From Chloroflexota bacterium (GTDB lineage Bacteria > Chloroflexota > Anaerolineae > Promineifilales > Promineifilaceae): 38,517 bases of DNA. The position numbers and the translations under genes were made by a program. The stretch spans positions 1 to 38,517 of the forward strand of contig JAKEFB010000170.1 of NCBI GenBank assembly GCA_022616275.1. The letters run 5' to 3'. Of this stretch, positions 22,465 through 31,914 are shown in pieces. Position 1 is the first letter of the stretch; every line of letters begins with the position of its first letter. The notes beneath the pieces were generated by a model that saw nothing but the letters and a program-made list of their open reading frames with translations, did not search any database and had not been told where the DNA came from.

Positions 22465-23967
22465 CTATTCTGGTTTATCCTCCCGGAGGTTGGCGATTGC
22501 GCCGGGCGGCCTGGCGACCATCGCTTGAACCTCCGGGGGGGTTTTGCCAGGTCGGAATATTTGGTAGGCAAGCTGGATTTCGGCCGGGGTGATAGCCTGG
22601 ACGACCAGCAGGGCAGCCACATAGACGCCTGCGCCAATTACAGCCCGGAACAAGACGTGAAGTTGGCTGGTGAGGAGTAGGACGAGCCCCATAACGGCCG
22701 CCGCCAGCGCCGGGCGGGGCAGGTGGCGAAACAAGGGCACAGGGCCAATGCGCTGCCGGGTATAGAGGTAACCAAAGCCCAGGATGAACAATTCCGAGGC
22801 CACCGTGGCCACGGCCGCGCCGGCCAGTCCCCAACGGGGAATAAAGGCCAGGTTCAGGATCACGTTTGTCACCGCCGCCCCGGTAATGACCTTTAATTCT
22901 ACCTGCTGCTGGTCAAAGGAGACCAGCAGAACGCGGTAATTACGATTCAAAAAGAGCAGGACGATGGACCAGATAAGAAGTTGGAAAGGCAAGACGGCCG
23001 GGCGAAAGTCCGGTCCATAAATGAGATCGAAGCCGGGTCTGGCCAGCAGCACACCGGCTACCCCCAGACCCAGGCCAACTATTGCCGTGAGGCGAATGGA
23101 ACGGCTCAAGAGGTCGGAAACGGTGGCCAGGCCGTGGGCGTAGGCCCGGTCAAGGGAAGGAAAGAGGGCCACGAAGTAGGCCACGGCGGCTACAGAGGGA
23201 ACCCAAACGATGCGGTAAGCTGCGCCGTAGAGGCCGACTGCTTCGGCGCCCCGCATTAAGCCAAGCATTAACGTATCAAAATTGAAGGTGACAGCTCCCA
23301 TGGCTGTGGAGACAGCCAAAGGGAGCGTGGCCCGGACCAGCGGTCGCCAGACAACCCTGTCCAGCCCTAAGCGAAAACGGCCGAAGCGGCGCACGTAGAC
23401 CACGGCCAGGATGGCCATGTTGCACCCAGTGGCAATCAGGTAAATGAGCGGCACACGCAAGGCATCGGCCGGGTCGTGTACCAGCAGCAAAACGGCCGCC
23501 AACATGAGCGCCTGGGAGACAATCTCGGCCGCGGCAATGACCCCCATCATCTCCAGAGCCATGAAGACCCAACCCAGGTCAAAAGCCAGGAAGAAGAGGA
23601 CCAGGCCGTAGGTCAGGACAACCTGCTTTTCCAGGGAAGAGCCGGACCATAGCCAGACGAAAACGGCCAGCAGGGCCAGGGCAGCCACGGCCAACCCCAG
23701 GCGTAGAGTGAGGATAGCCTGCGCCAGGCTGGCCAGCCGGGATTCATCTCGGGCAATTTCTCGAGGCCCGAGACGGTGCAGGCCGGCCTGGACCACCAGC
23801 TCGGCGTAAGAGAGAACGGTCAGGGCAAAGACAATGACGCCAAAGTTCTCCACGCCCAGGGATCGGGCCAGGTGGATGGTGGTGAGGAAGGCGAAGCTCC
23901 GGCTGAAAAGCTGGGCAGCGCTCATAGCCGCCAGGTTGCGGCCGATGCGCCGGGCTCGGATGCTCAT
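22465..23967 (-). CDS. Wzx-like polysaccharide flippase
   Basis: 500 residues with 12-14 hydrophobic helices, matching oligosaccharide flippases of the MOP superfamily that move undecaprenyl-linked glycan units across the membrane. The N-terminus has NLAAMSAAQLFSRSFAFL and GVENFGVIVFALT, and an internal RIVWVPSVAAVAYFVALFPSL stretch typical of this group (written here in overlapping pieces) is present near the middle. The ATG overlaps the SGNH hydrolase stop codon by 4 bases. Its presence marks the operon as a Wzx/Wzy-type surface glycan cluster, but no polymerase (Wzy) was recognised. Confidence 0.88.
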   Translation of the reverse strand: MSIRARRIGRNLAAMSAAQLFSRSFAFLTTIHLARSLGVENFGVIVFALTVLSYAELVVQAGLHRLGPREIARDESRLASLAQAILTLRLGLAVAALALLAVFVWLWSGSSLEKQVVLTYGLVLFFLAFDLGWVFMALEMMGVIAAAEIVSQALMLAAVLLLVHDPADALRVPLIYLIATGCNMAILAVVYVRRFGRFRLGLDRVVWRPLVRATLPLAVSTAMGAVTFNFDTLMLGLMRGAEAVGLYGAAYRIVWVPSVAAVAYFVALFPSLDRAYAHGLATVSDLLSRSIRLTAIVGLGLGVAGVLLARPGFDLIYGPDFRPAVLPFQLLIWSIVLLFLNRNYRVLLVSFDQQQVELKVITGAAVTNVILNLAFIPRWGLAGAAVATVASELFILGFGYLYTRQRIGPVPLFRHLPRPALAAAVMGLVLLLTSQLHVLFRAVIGAGVYVAALLVVQAITPAEIQLAYQIFRPGKTPPEVQAMVARPPGAIANLREDKPE

Positions 23968-25037
23968 GGTACTAACTCGTTGGCCTCAATGTAATCAAAG
24001 TAGTTGGTGGCCATCAATTCGTCGCCATAGACGGTGAAGTGAACGTCGTCCAGGTGGACGGCCGGGTCTTCGGTGGGAATCAGCCCAGCCTGGTCTACCA
24101 GATACATGTTTCGTTCAGTAGCAAGCTGGCGCAGGGCCTGGTTGTAACGGGCTTCAGTTTCGCCCGGCCGGTACCAATGATAGGTAGAGAGAATGAAATC
24201 GGCCCCATTGGCTGCGGCAATCGCCTGCATAGAGACGATATTGCTCAGGACGGCCTCCAGGCCCAGCAAACGATCACCGGCTCGCTCCAGGTTTTCCCGC
24301 TTCACGTTGCCGGCTGTGTTGCCTATTTGCTGGTTCCAGGCGTAGTTTAGGACGGTAATGGCGTAAGAGTTGTACGCAGGACGAGGCAGGGAAATGAGCC
24401 AGGGGGACAGTCCCTCGTAATGTTCTAAAGCGTGAGAATAATCGGTTTGGAAGGGCAGGTAGCCGAGGCAGCAGTGGATATCATTGCCACCCTCGTAATA
24501 GATGACCAGGTCCGGCTGGTAGTGGACGCCGCGCAGGGCCAGCAAGCTGAGACTGTGGGCGCTGGTGGCGGTAGGGACGCCAAAGTTGAGTACCTCAATG
24601 GTCCGGTCAGGGTGGCGGGTCTGCAGCATGGCTTCCAACCGGGCCGACCAGGTCTGGTCGTCGTCTACCCCGTCGCCAAAGGTAGCCGAGCCGCCCAGGG
24701 TGAGGATGCGGTAGGTAGTGGGGCCCTTTTCTTTGCTGACTGCCCGGCCGCGAAAGCCATCAGCGTTGGTCGTGTAGCGCCAGCGCACCAGGCCCCCGTG
24801 TAAGGGGTACTCGATCTGCATGTCGAAGTCGGTGTCAGGACTCAGGACCAGGGGTAAAAAGGGGTGGGGCTCCACCCGGCCGGGCCGGGCATAGCCGATA
24901 AGTGGCTTCATGGCTTCGACGTTCCGGCCGCTCAGGCCAATGTAGAGGCGCGCCATAAGTTCCATCGCTGCCAGGCTGGAAACCAGGGTAAAAACAGTCG
25001 CCAATAAGCGAAAAGCCCAAACTTTCCGGGCGGTCAT
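23964..25037 (-). CDS. membrane-anchored SGNH/GDSL hydrolase
   Basis: 357 residues. An N-terminal hydrophobic segment (LLATVFTLVSSLAAMELMA) acts as a signal anchor, so the catalytic part lies outside. SGNH blocks are clear: GGSATFGDG with the nucleophile serine, FGVPT with the glycine, GGND, and DDVHFT with the catalytic Asp/His. Such enzymes deacylate or transfer acetyl groups on polysaccharides or sugars. The gene lies 12 bases after the Gfo/Idh stop codon and overlaps the flippase start. A role in glycan O-deacetylation or O-acetyl transfer is inferred from context. Confidence 0.85.
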   Translation of the reverse strand: MTARKVWAFRLLATVFTLVSSLAAMELMARLYIGLSGRNVEAMKPLIGYARPGRVEPHPFLPLVLSPDTDFDMQIEYPLHGGLVRWRYTTNADGFRGRAVSKEKGPTTYRILTLGGSATFGDGVDDDQTWSARLEAMLQTRHPDRTIEVLNFGVPTATSAHSLSLLALRGVHYQPDLVIYYEGGNDIHCCLGYLPFQTDYSHALEHYEGLSPWLISLPRPAYNSYAITVLNYAWNQQIGNTAGNVKRENLERAGDRLLGLEAVLSNIVSMQAIAAANGADFILSTYHWYRPGETEARYNQALRQLATERNMYLVDQAGLIPTEDPAVHLDDVHFTVYGDELMATNYFDYIEANELVP

Positions 25038-25049
25038 AGGTGCTCCTAT

Positions 25050-26051
25050 TCATTTACAGGCTAACAAGCGATCCCTGGCCTCAGCCACGGCCAGGGTGTC
25101 GGCCGGGGAGATCGGCGGGTTACCATTTTGCTGTACCGCCTGGTAAAAGTCGCTAACCAGTTGCCACAACCCCGGGTAAGCCGGCTGGCGGCGCAGCGTC
25201 CGTCCGGCCAGGTTGCCGCCGGCCGCCACCAGTCGCCGCATGGCGTAGGAAAAGGGGTGGATGGCCTTGTGGGCCCGCGAGACCTGGCCTGGCTCGACAA
25301 AGGTGTAGCCGTGGTACAGGTCCAGGTGGATGGTCCCGGCCGAGCCCACCACCTGGAAGGCGGCCACCGTGGGCCGGCCAGCCAGAGTGACGGCAATGGA
25401 CAGCGTTACCTCGCCAGCGGCCGAAATAGCCAGAAACTCGCCTGGCCCGGAGCAGACTACCTGCCAGGGGTGTTCTTGCCCCAACCCGCCAGGCAGGAAA
25501 AGCTGTATGAGCGACAGGGGATGGGGCAGAATGTCGGCCACAATTTCATCCAGCCGCTCCGGATCCTGGCCCGCGCCGCCGGCCGAACGGAAAACGGCTA
25601 CTAATTGTACAGGCCGGCCGATAACCGGCAAACGTTGCCTGGCTCTGACGACGCCTTCCTGGAAAGTGAATTGATGCACGGGACAGAGGAGCCGGTTCCG
25701 GGCGGCCGCGCCAGCCAGCAGTTGTTGGGTTACGGCCGCGTCTGGAGCCAGCGGTTTTTCAACCAGGAGATGGAGGTCTCGAGCCAGGGCCTGCTCCACA
25801 ATCGTCGCGTGGCTGGAGGTCGGTGTACAAACGTGCAACACATCCAGCTCGACCTTCGCCAGCATCTCAGCCAGGCCGGCGAATGCCTGGCTGGCGTGCC
25901 CGGCGCCGGCCAGGCGTTGGGCGGCCGGCTGATCTGGGTCAGCCACAGCAACCAGGCGGCCGCCAGCCCGCCGGGAGGCGGCTGCATGCCAACGTCCCAT
26001 AAGGCCGGCTCCGACAATCCCCACACGTAGCGACGAGTGATTCCAAGTCAT
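25050..26051 (-). CDS. Gfo/Idh/MocA-family oxidoreductase
   Basis: 333 residues. RVGIVGAGLMGRWHA is the NAD(P)-binding motif, VAVADPD is the acidic second strand, LDVLHVCTPTSSH and LLVEKPLA carry the conserved EKP lysine, and FTFQEG follows in the place of the substrate loop. The C-terminal half is the two-layer alpha/beta dehydrogenase domain. Members oxidise or reduce sugars or inositols, so this protein probably makes a modified nucleotide sugar for the operon it heads. The catalytic histidine of the usual DxxxH motif is not obvious (LPHPLSLIQ may substitute), so activity is less certain. No strong ribosome site is visible. Confidence 0.8.
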   Translation of the reverse strand: MTWNHSSLRVGIVGAGLMGRWHAAASRRAGGRLVAVADPDQPAAQRLAGAGHASQAFAGLAEMLAKVELDVLHVCTPTSSHATIVEQALARDLHLLVEKPLAPDAAVTQQLLAGAAARNRLLCPVHQFTFQEGVVRARQRLPVIGRPVQLVAVFRSAGGAGQDPERLDEIVADILPHPLSLIQLFLPGGLGQEHPWQVVCSGPGEFLAISAAGEVTLSIAVTLAGRPTVAAFQVVGSAGTIHLDLYHGYTFVEPGQVSRAHKAIHPFSYAMRRLVAAGGNLAGRTLRRQPAYPGLWQLVSDFYQAVQQNGNPPISPADTLAVAEARDRLLACK

Positions 26052-26066
26052 TCTTACCAGCAGGCA

Positions 26067-26097
26067 AGTATACCACGCGCCAGGTGACGCCTGCCAA
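26067..26097 (-). promoter_or_regulatory. candidate promoter of the eight-gene operon
   Basis: On the minus strand, TTGGCA (26097-26092) and TATACT (26072-26067) are separated by 19 bases, longer than the ideal 17. Initiation near 26060 would leave a leader of under 10 bases before ATG 26051. It is the best candidate in the divergent region, but weak. Confidence 0.3.
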
Positions 26098-26160
26098 CGG
26101 GAGGTTGGCCTGAGTTTAGGAAGTTGGTCCGGTATTACTTATTTCTTAACGCCTGGCGCA

Positions 26161-26189
26161 TTGACTTAAGCCGGCCTGTCATGTAGTAT
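26161..26189 (+). promoter_or_regulatory. sigma70-like promoter of the sensor kinase operon
   Basis: TTGACT (26161-26166), a 17-base spacer and TAGTAT (26184-26189) make a near-consensus promoter. Initiation near 26196 gives a leader of about 33 bases to ATG 26229 and makes the in-frame GTG at 26199 nearly leaderless, favouring the ATG. Confidence 0.65.
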
Positions 26190-26228
26190 GAAAGGGTCGT
26201 GTACATTAATTGGGGGCATTCGTTGACT

Positions 26229-28463
26229 ATGCATTGGCGTAATCTGTCTGCCCAGATAGGCGGCAGCATTGGTACCAAAATTATCATGCCCTATTTTCTG
26301 CTGACGCTGGCAGTGGCTGGTGTGGGGGCGTTTATTGTAACCAAACTGGTTACAAATTCCCTTGAGGAGCGTTTTGACAACCAACTCCTGGATGCCGGCC
26401 GGGTGGTTGCCGAGCGAATGGTAGACTACGAAAACGAACGGTTGCAAGTGTTTCGGGCCGTGGCCGGCACGGACAATGTGCCCGAGAGCCTGGCGGCCGG
26501 AGATGCCGAGAGCCTTGCTGGATTAGTGCCCCAGATTGTAGCCAACAGTAGTACGGACGCCGTCGTGCTGCTGAATCGGGAAGGTGAGCAGATTTATAGC
26601 TGGCGCCGCGTGACTGGCCAGGCGGCCGGAGGGACTGTCGAAGGGCCGGATTTTTCTGAGCTGGAAGGGGTTCGCCTGGTGTTGGAGGGCTTTGAAGACG
26701 CTTTTGGCAACAAGCGCGTCTTGTTAGTAGATACACCGGATGGGCACACCCTGTATACGGTTGGTCCGGTAATGTTGGATGGCGTTCAGGCCGGCGCAGT
26801 CCTGGTAGGGAGCGACGTACGCAAAATGGTGATTGCCCTGACGGAAAGCGCGGTAGCGCGGGTCACACTATATGATCCCCAGGGCCGGGTGATTGAAACC
26901 ACTCTTGGCTTGTCGGCAGACGTTGCCGATTTGCCAGAGACCGAGGAACGGCCGGTAACCGTGATCAGCCTGCTACAGGAGTCGCCGGAGCAATACCGGG
27001 TGGTTACCGAGGGGGCGGCCAGCCAGGTGCCGATTCGCCAGGCCGTAGTACTCAACCAGCGTTACCGCCTGGCTTACGGCGACTGGCGCTTGCGAGACCA
27101 ATCGTTTGGCTTTTTCAGCGTGGCTCTGCCCAGTAACTTTATCGTCAATACGGCCGCAACCAGCCGCAACTTGCTCAGCCTGGTCTTTTTCCTGGCCACC
27201 CTGGCTGTTTTTAGCCTGGGCCTGCTCATCTCCCAGCGGATTATTCAGCCCTTGAACCGGCTGGTCCAGGTGTCCAGGGCTGTATCAGAAGGGGACCTGG
27301 ACCAGCGAACCCAAATTCAACGGGCAGACGAGATTGGCGTCCTGGCGCGCTCCTTTGACGCCATGACAGAAAACCTGGCGGAACGAAACCGGCAACTCAT
27401 TGAGCGGGCCAGCGAATTGCAAGCTATTCTGCACAGTATTGCCGATGGGGTAATTGTGCTGGACACCAATGAGCAGATTATTACCATCAACGCAGCGGCC
27501 GAACGCCTGCTGGTTGATATGTCACAGGACTTTTGGAAAGGGTCGCTGCGGGAACTGGCGGCTTCAGTGGTTAGCGGTAACCACAGCCAGCCGCTGGAAA
27601 TGAGCGACAGCCAGCCCAAGCGGTACCAGGCGGGCAAGCGAATGTTTAGCGCCCTGGCCGCCCCGGTGGAGACGCCGTCTGGCAGGAAGCTGGGCACCGT
27701 CATCGTCCTGCGTGACGTGACGCGTGAGGCCGAGGCAGAGCATCTCAAGGACTCCTTTGTCACCAGCGTTTCCCACGAGTTGCGTACGCCCCTGACCGTC
27801 GTAAAGGTTTACAACGATCTGCTGCTGAAAACGGCTGGCGATTTATTAACAGAGCAACACCTGAACTTTATTCGTAAGATTGGCCAGAGCACCCAGCAAC
27901 TGGAACGGCACATTAATCAATTAATCAACATTTCTGAAATACAGGCCGGCACACTTTACCTGCAAAAAGAAGCGGTTGATTTCCCTGACCTGGTCCGGGG
28001 GGTGGCCGAGAATTGGCGCGGACCCATTGAGCAAAAGGGGGTAGCCCTGGAGGTGGTTATCCCCGAACAGCCGTATGTGGTTCACGGAGATGGCAGCCAT
28101 CTGAATTGGGCCGTCGAGAATTTATTCAGCAATGCCTACAACTACACTGAATCGGGCGGCCGGATTTGGGTACGTGTGTTTACCAAAAATGGCGACGTGC
28201 GGCTGGAGGTCGAGGATACAGGTGTTGGCATTGCGCCGGCCGATCAGCCGCACATTTTTGATCGTTTCTACCGGGCCGACAGCGAACTGCACTATGAAGT
28301 GCGCGGTGTGGGCCTGGGGCTATACATAACCCGGTCTATTATCGAATTGCACGGCGGCCGGCTGTGGGTAGAGAGCGAACCAGGCCTTGGCAGCACCTTT
28401 AGCCTCGCTCTGCCGTTGACAACAGTAGTCCCGTCCGGGGAGCAACTGGTGCGGGAGCAATAA
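26229..28463 (+). CDS. membrane sensor histidine kinase (HAMP-PAS-HisKA-HATPase)
   Basis: 744 residues from ATG 26229. Order: TM1 ([20 protein letters not shown]), an extracellular sensor of about 270 residues with the look of a cache domain, TM2 ([19 protein letters not shown]), HAMP ([33 protein letters not shown]), PAS ([19 protein letters not shown]), phosphoacceptor helix ([17 protein letters not shown] with the histidine), and HATPase with N box [23 protein letters not shown] and GVGLGLYI lid. All catalytic motifs are intact, unlike the decayed kinase at 8779-9737. No partner response regulator is adjacent; the nearest, at 17357, lacks its aspartate. GGGGG 12 bases before the ATG is a weak ribosome site. 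The Thr-Pro surface protein follows 7 bases later. Confidence 0.9.
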   Translation: MHWRNLSAQIGGSIGTKIIMPYFLLTLAVAGVGAFIVTKLVTNSLEERFDNQLLDAGRVVAERMVDYENERLQVFRAVAGTDNVPESLAAGDAESLAGLVPQIVANSSTDAVVLLNREGEQIYSWRRVTGQAAGGTVEGPDFSELEGVRLVLEGFEDAFGNKRVLLVDTPDGHTLYTVGPVMLDGVQAGAVLVGSDVRKMVIALTESAVARVTLYDPQGRVIETTLGLSADVADLPETEERPVTVISLLQESPEQYRVVTEGAASQVPIRQAVVLNQRYRLAYGDWRLRDQSFGFFSVALPSNFIVNTAATSRNLLSLVFFLATLAVFSLGLLISQRIIQPLNRLVQVSRAVSEGDLDQRTQIQRADEIGVLARSFDAMTENLAERNRQLIERASELQAILHSIADGVIVLDTNEQIITINAAAERLLVDMSQDFWKGSLRELAASVVSGNHSQPLEMSDSQPKRYQAGKRMFSALAAPVETPSGRKLGTVIVLRDVTREAEAEHLKDSFVTSVSHELRTPLTVVKVYNDLLLKTAGDLLTEQHLNFIRKIGQSTQQLERHINQLINISEIQAGTLYLQKEAVDFPDLVRGVAENWRGPIEQKGVALEVVIPEQPYVVHGDGSHLNWAVENLFSNAYNYTESGGRIWVRVFTKNGDVRLEVEDTGVGIAPADQPHIFDRFYRADSELHYEVRGVGLGLYITRSIIELHGGRLWVESEPGLGSTFSLALPLTTVVPSGEQLVREQ

Positions 28464-28470
28464 TACAGAC

Positions 28471-30099
28471 ATGAGTGCAAGCCAGAGCGAAAACCACGGC
28501 GGAGATGTCCCACCTGGGAATGAGGAACAAAGCAGACCCTTGCAATGGCTGCCGTTTCTCCTGGCCCTGCTCCTGACGTTTGCCTGTGTTTTCCTGTCTA
28601 CTTACCTGGCATTACTTTCGCCGTCTAATCGTTACGTGGAAGCCAGCATGCTGGCCGAGGGGGCGGCCGATTACGGCCGGGCGCCAGAAGAAAACGCCGT
28701 TTTTGCCCCGCAGGCGACGAGCATCCTGGAGGAAGTACTTCAAGACGAAGTGGCGTTGCGCCTGACACCCGTTCCGGTTGTTACCGACGATCCACTTTTA
28801 CGCGGCACGGCTGTGGCCCTGGCCACGGCCACAGCCACCGAAACGACTGTACATCTTACAGCCTCGGCCACGCCGGTGAAGACGGCCACGGCGACAGCCA
28901 CGGAAACAGAGGCAGAGGCCACACCGGAACTGGAAGCAACGGCGACCTCGAGCAATACGCCGGTGGTCGAAAGCTCATTGACTCCAACGCGAACGCCAAC
29001 CGGAGCAGGCAATTCGGCCACAGCCTCGGCCACACCCAGCCGGACACCGACGCCAACGCGGACACCCACACGGACGCCAACGCGCACGCCTACCAATACG
29101 GTCATGCCTTCAAGCACCCCAACACCACAGGTAGGGCCAAGTTCAACGCCAACACGAACCCCGGCAGCAACTCATACGCCAACGCGGACGCCGACGCGGA
29201 CGCCGACCATTACCCAGACGGCCACGCCGACGCGCACGCCCACACCAACCCGAACACCAACCCGGACGCCGACGCGGACGCCGACCATTACGCAGACGGC
29301 TACACCAACCCGGACGCCGACGCGCACGCCCACACCAACCCGAACACCAACCCGGACGCCGTCGCCAACCAATACGCCTACTCGAACCCCGACGCCAACG
29401 CGTACACCAACGCCCACGCTTACGGCGACCCAGACGCCAACCCGGACGCCGTCGCCAACCAATACGCGCACACCAACGCCCACGCTACCACCCAGTGCAA
29501 CGCCGACGCCGTCGCCAACCCAGACGCCGACCTTTACGCCGCTACCGACGTTGACGCCCAGCGTGACGCCCACGCCAACCTTACCGCCTTACGAGGAGCT
29601 AATTCCTATCCTGGAGTGTGTGACGGACAACGGCGATGGGACGTACACCGCTTTCTTCGGCTACCAGAACGATAACCCTTACAACGTCATGATTCCTGTT
29701 GGTCCACAGAACCGGTTTACCCCGCCGCCGCAGGACCGAGGCCAGCCAACCACGTTTGTGCCTGGCCGGGTTTTCTTTGCCTTCAGTGTTATTTTTGACG
29801 GCACGCCGTCATTGCGGTGGCACCTGGAGGGCAACCAGGCGGTGGCTTCTACTAATAGCCCGCCCTGTAGCAGGGCCACGCCGCCGACCGAAGTGCCTGG
29901 TGATTCAGAACAGGCCGATGAGGGCCAGCAAGGGGATGGTAATGAAGGCCAGAAAGATGAGGGCCAGGGAGGCCACGGCCACCAGGACAATGGTCAGGGA
30001 CATGCTCTGCCGCCGGCCGGCGAACAGCCCTGGTACAGGCTGGCGCAGCACTTTGCCAACTGGATCAGGAGCGCAACGGCGCTGCTGTCCTCGCGATGA
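28471..30099 (+). CDS. membrane-anchored Thr-Pro-rich surface protein
   Basis: 542 residues. A short charged N-terminus precedes a membrane helix ([21 protein letters not shown]). Residues about 115-375 are a low-complexity Thr-Pro-Arg/Ala linker, probably an extended and possibly glycosylated stalk. A compact beta domain follows ([41 protein letters not shown]), a module I recall from the C-terminus of many Chloroflexota exported proteins. The last 70 residues are Gly/Gln/Glu-rich and hydrophilic, then mildly hydrophobic. It is translated 7 bases after the sensor kinase, so the two probably act together. The 3' end overlaps the convergent methyltransferase gene by 35 bases. The specific function is unknown. 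Confidence 0.78.
   Translation: MSASQSENHGGDVPPGNEEQSRPLQWLPFLLALLLTFACVFLSTYLALLSPSNRYVEASMLAEGAADYGRAPEENAVFAPQATSILEEVLQDEVALRLTPVPVVTDDPLLRGTAVALATATATETTVHLTASATPVKTATATATETEAEATPELEATATSSNTPVVESSLTPTRTPTGAGNSATASATPSRTPTPTRTPTRTPTRTPTNTVMPSSTPTPQVGPSSTPTRTPAATHTPTRTPTRTPTITQTATPTRTPTPTRTPTRTPTRTPTITQTATPTRTPTRTPTPTRTPTRTPSPTNTPTRTPTPTRTPTPTLTATQTPTRTPSPTNTRTPTPTLPPSATPTPSPTQTPTFTPLPTLTPSVTPTPTLPPYEELIPILECVTDNGDGTYTAFFGYQNDNPYNVMIPVGPQNRFTPPPQDRGQPTTFVPGRVFFAFSVIFDGTPSLRWHLEGNQAVASTNSPPCSRATPPTEVPGDSEQADEGQQGDGNEGQKDEGQGGHGHQDNGQGHALPPAGEQPWYRLAQHFANWIRSATALLSSR
28981..29590 (+). repeat. coding minisatellite for the TPTRTP linker
   Basis: Six-base and 12-base units of the ACGCCAACGCGG type repeat throughout. 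A higher-order copy of about 80-90 bases recurs: the block coding [19 protein letters not shown] occurs near 29187 and again near 29262, with small differences and a 12-base insertion. The antisense strand is open in long Val-Gly frames that are artefacts of the repeat. Length variation by slippage is expected. Confidence 0.85.
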
Positions 30100-31123
30100 C
30101 GTCCAGGTAAGGGCCAAAGAGGGTGAGCAGCGGCCATAACAGCGGCTGCCAGGGTGGCCCCAGGCCGACCAGCCGGCCGTACCAGACCAGGAGCCGCTGC
30201 TGCCCGGGAGGCAAGTAGGCCAGCTCGGCCGGGCTGAGCAGCGGAGGCCGGAGCGCCAGGTCAGGCTGGCCGAGGGCGCGGAGCAGCCGGCCGAGACTCA
30301 AGGCCGATTGCAGGTGAATGTGTTCGTAGGGGATGCCCTTCAGGCGGCGAACGGCCGGATCCATCCAGCGCCGGGGCAAGAAGCCTAACCCCCAAACACC
30401 CACGTGCGGCTCTGGGCCTGGAGCAAAGCGGTTGACGGTCCGGGCCAGTAGACCCCCGCCTGGGGCGCATACCCGGCCGGCTTCGGCCAGCACAGCCGCG
30501 ACCGAGGGAACGTGCTCCAGGAGATTTTCGGCCACAACCAGGCTAAAGCGACCGTCAGGAAAGGGCAGGTGATCGGCGCAGGCACAGACCAGGGGAAGCG
30601 CTTCGTAGCCCAGGCCGGCCAGCCGGCGGCGGCCGATCACCAGCCAGCGAAAGGCGATGTCTACCCCGACCACCTCGTGTCCTGCTGCTGCGGCGGCGGC
30701 GACAAAGCCGGCTGTGCCGCAGCCCAGGTCCAAGACCGGCCCGTTGGCTGCCAGGCCGTAGGCTGCCAGGCGAGCCAGGATGCTGTTTCCCCGCTGCACC
30801 CCGGCCAGGTGGTGGGCAGTGAAGCGCCGGGCCTGCTGGGGCAGAACCTCCGGCGTGATGGCGTAGTAGCGGGCAACCAGCGCCGGAAAGTCAAGCCGGC
30901 CGGCTTCGGCGGCCAAGCGTAACCCCTTTTCCCGGTCTGCTTCCAGGCTGATGTACGGATCGGAGTAGAGGCGGAAATCAGGGATCCCGGCGATGATGGG
31001 ATAGACGGCCGGGCAGGCGCGGCATTCATAGCGGCCGGTAAATGATTCCAGGGAGCCTTTGCAGCGGGGACAGCAGAAGGTCAGGGCGGCCATTGGCCGG
31101 CCCGTCATTGGCCGGGCGATCAT
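30065..31123 (-). CDS. SAM methyltransferase with N-terminal zinc ribbon
   Basis: 352 residues from ATG 31123, which overlaps the deacetylase stop codon (ATGA). Residues about 16-50 form a Trm112-like zinc ribbon, CCPRC and CRAC with [11 protein letters not shown], as in a class of glycan or antibiotic methyltransferases. The catalytic domain has [16 protein letters not shown] (motif I), [11 protein letters not shown] (acidic strand 2), [13 protein letters not shown] and ENLLEHVPS. Three in-frame ATGs at 31123, 31108 and 31093 lie in a 15-bp triplication; the ATGA overlap favours the first. The 3' end overlaps the Thr-Pro protein gene on the other strand by 35 bases. The target is probably a sugar or lipid intermediate. 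Confidence 0.82.
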   Translation of the reverse strand: MIARPMTGRPMAALTFCCPRCKGSLESFTGRYECRACPAVYPIIAGIPDFRLYSDPYISLEADREKGLRLAAEAGRLDFPALVARYYAITPEVLPQQARRFTAHHLAGVQRGNSILARLAAYGLAANGPVLDLGCGTAGFVAAAAAAGHEVVGVDIAFRWLVIGRRRLAGLGYEALPLVCACADHLPFPDGRFSLVVAENLLEHVPSVAAVLAEAGRVCAPGGGLLARTVNRFAPGPEPHVGVWGLGFLPRRWMDPAVRRLKGIPYEHIHLQSALSLGRLLRALGQPDLALRPPLLSPAELAYLPPGQQRLLVWYGRLVGLGPPWQPLLWPLLTLFGPYLDVIARTAAPLRS

Positions 31124-31135
31124 TGGCTGGCGTGT
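31091..31135. repeat. three 15-bp tandem repeats spanning a start-codon overlap
   Basis: Units at 31091-31105, 31106-31120 and 31121-31135 each begin CATTGGCYGG. On the minus strand each unit provides an ATG in the same frame, encoding [10 protein letters not shown] and MAALT-type starts of the methyltransferase, while the deacetylase C-terminus ends inside the third unit. Confidence 0.85.
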
Positions 31136-31914
31136 GGGGAAAGCCGGGAGTCCCAGTCCGGCCGCCAGCGGCGGCGAGCGGCCCGCAACCCCTGGCGCAG
31201 GCGCAAATAGTGGTGGAAGAGCGGCCGGTCCAGGTGGGGGGTCAGGCCGGGCCGGAAGTAGTAGGCGTCCAGGCGAGAGAGGGCGTAGGGTTCGCTGCCG
31301 GCCGAGACCAGCCCCAGGCGGACGCTGGCTGCGCCGTCGAAGTAGCGGCGCACCAGGCCGGCCACGGCCGGGTTGGTAGCCCCGTAGGGGTAAGCAAAGA
31401 CGCGAGCCGGGTGGCCGGTGTGGACCTGGATGGCCTGCTGCGAAGCCGCAATTTCCTCCTCGGCCTGGTCTAGGCCCAGGGCGGGCAGCGGAGCGTGGCT
31501 GCGGGTATGGGCGCCCAGCTCCCAGCCGGCGGCGGCCAGCCGGCCGGCCTGTTCCCAGGTGAGCAGCGGCCTGACCGGCATGCCGGCCGGTTGTCCTGGC
31601 CAGCGGTTGTCCCGGCCGCAGTAGCCAGTGACCAGGAAAACGGTAGCACTGAAGCCATGAGCCTGCAAGCGGGGCCAGGCGGTGGTGTAAACGCTGGCGT
31701 AGCCATCGTCAAAGGTGAAGGCAACCGGCCGGGCCGGGAGAAGATGGGCCGGCTCCTTGAGCCAGGCCAGCAAGGTGGCCAAGGACACGGCCTGGTAGCC
31801 GGCAGTGGCCAGGCTGGCCAGGTGGCTCTCGAAGACGGACGGCGGCGTAAAAAGGGGCGAGGCCACTTCCTCGACGGCATGGTAGGTGAGGATGGGAATG
31901 CGCTTCAAGGGCAT
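31120..31914 (-). CDS. polysaccharide deacetylase (NodB/CE4 fold)
   Basis: 264 residues with a CE4 fold. IPILTYHAVEE opens the fold, VAFTFDDGY holds the catalytic base and metal aspartate, HTRSH is the HxxxH metal pair, and FAYPYGATN is motif 3. Family members remove N-acetyl or O-acetyl groups from GlcNAc-type polysaccharides, often during export. No signal peptide is visible, so it may act in the cytosol or on lipid-linked sugars. The start codon abuts the Gfo/Idh stop codon with no gap, and the methyltransferase overlaps its end. Confidence 0.88.
   Translation of the reverse strand: MPLKRIPILTYHAVEEVASPLFTPPSVFESHLASLATAGYQAVSLATLLAWLKEPAHLLPARPVAFTFDDGYASVYTTAWPRLQAHGFSATVFLVTGYCGRDNRWPGQPAGMPVRPLLTWEQAGRLAAAGWELGAHTRSHAPLPALGLDQAEEEIAASQQAIQVHTGHPARVFAYPYGATNPAVAGLVRRYFDGAASVRLGLVSAGSEPYALSRLDAYYFRPGLTPHLDRPLFHHYLRLRQGLRAARRRWRPDWDSRLSPHASQ

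Noticed and set aside
26199-26228. GTG at 26199 as the sensor kinase start
   Set aside because: The near-consensus promoter would start transcription about 3 bases before it; ATG 26229 leaves a normal leader. The choice is not certain.
29160-29480. Possible CRISPR array from regular repeats
   Set aside because: The repeats are in-frame coding units for TPTRTP with no unique spacers and no cas genes.
29172-29573. Val-Gly-rich frame opposite the Thr-Pro linker
   Set aside because: Direct product of reading the minisatellite in antisense; no start context.
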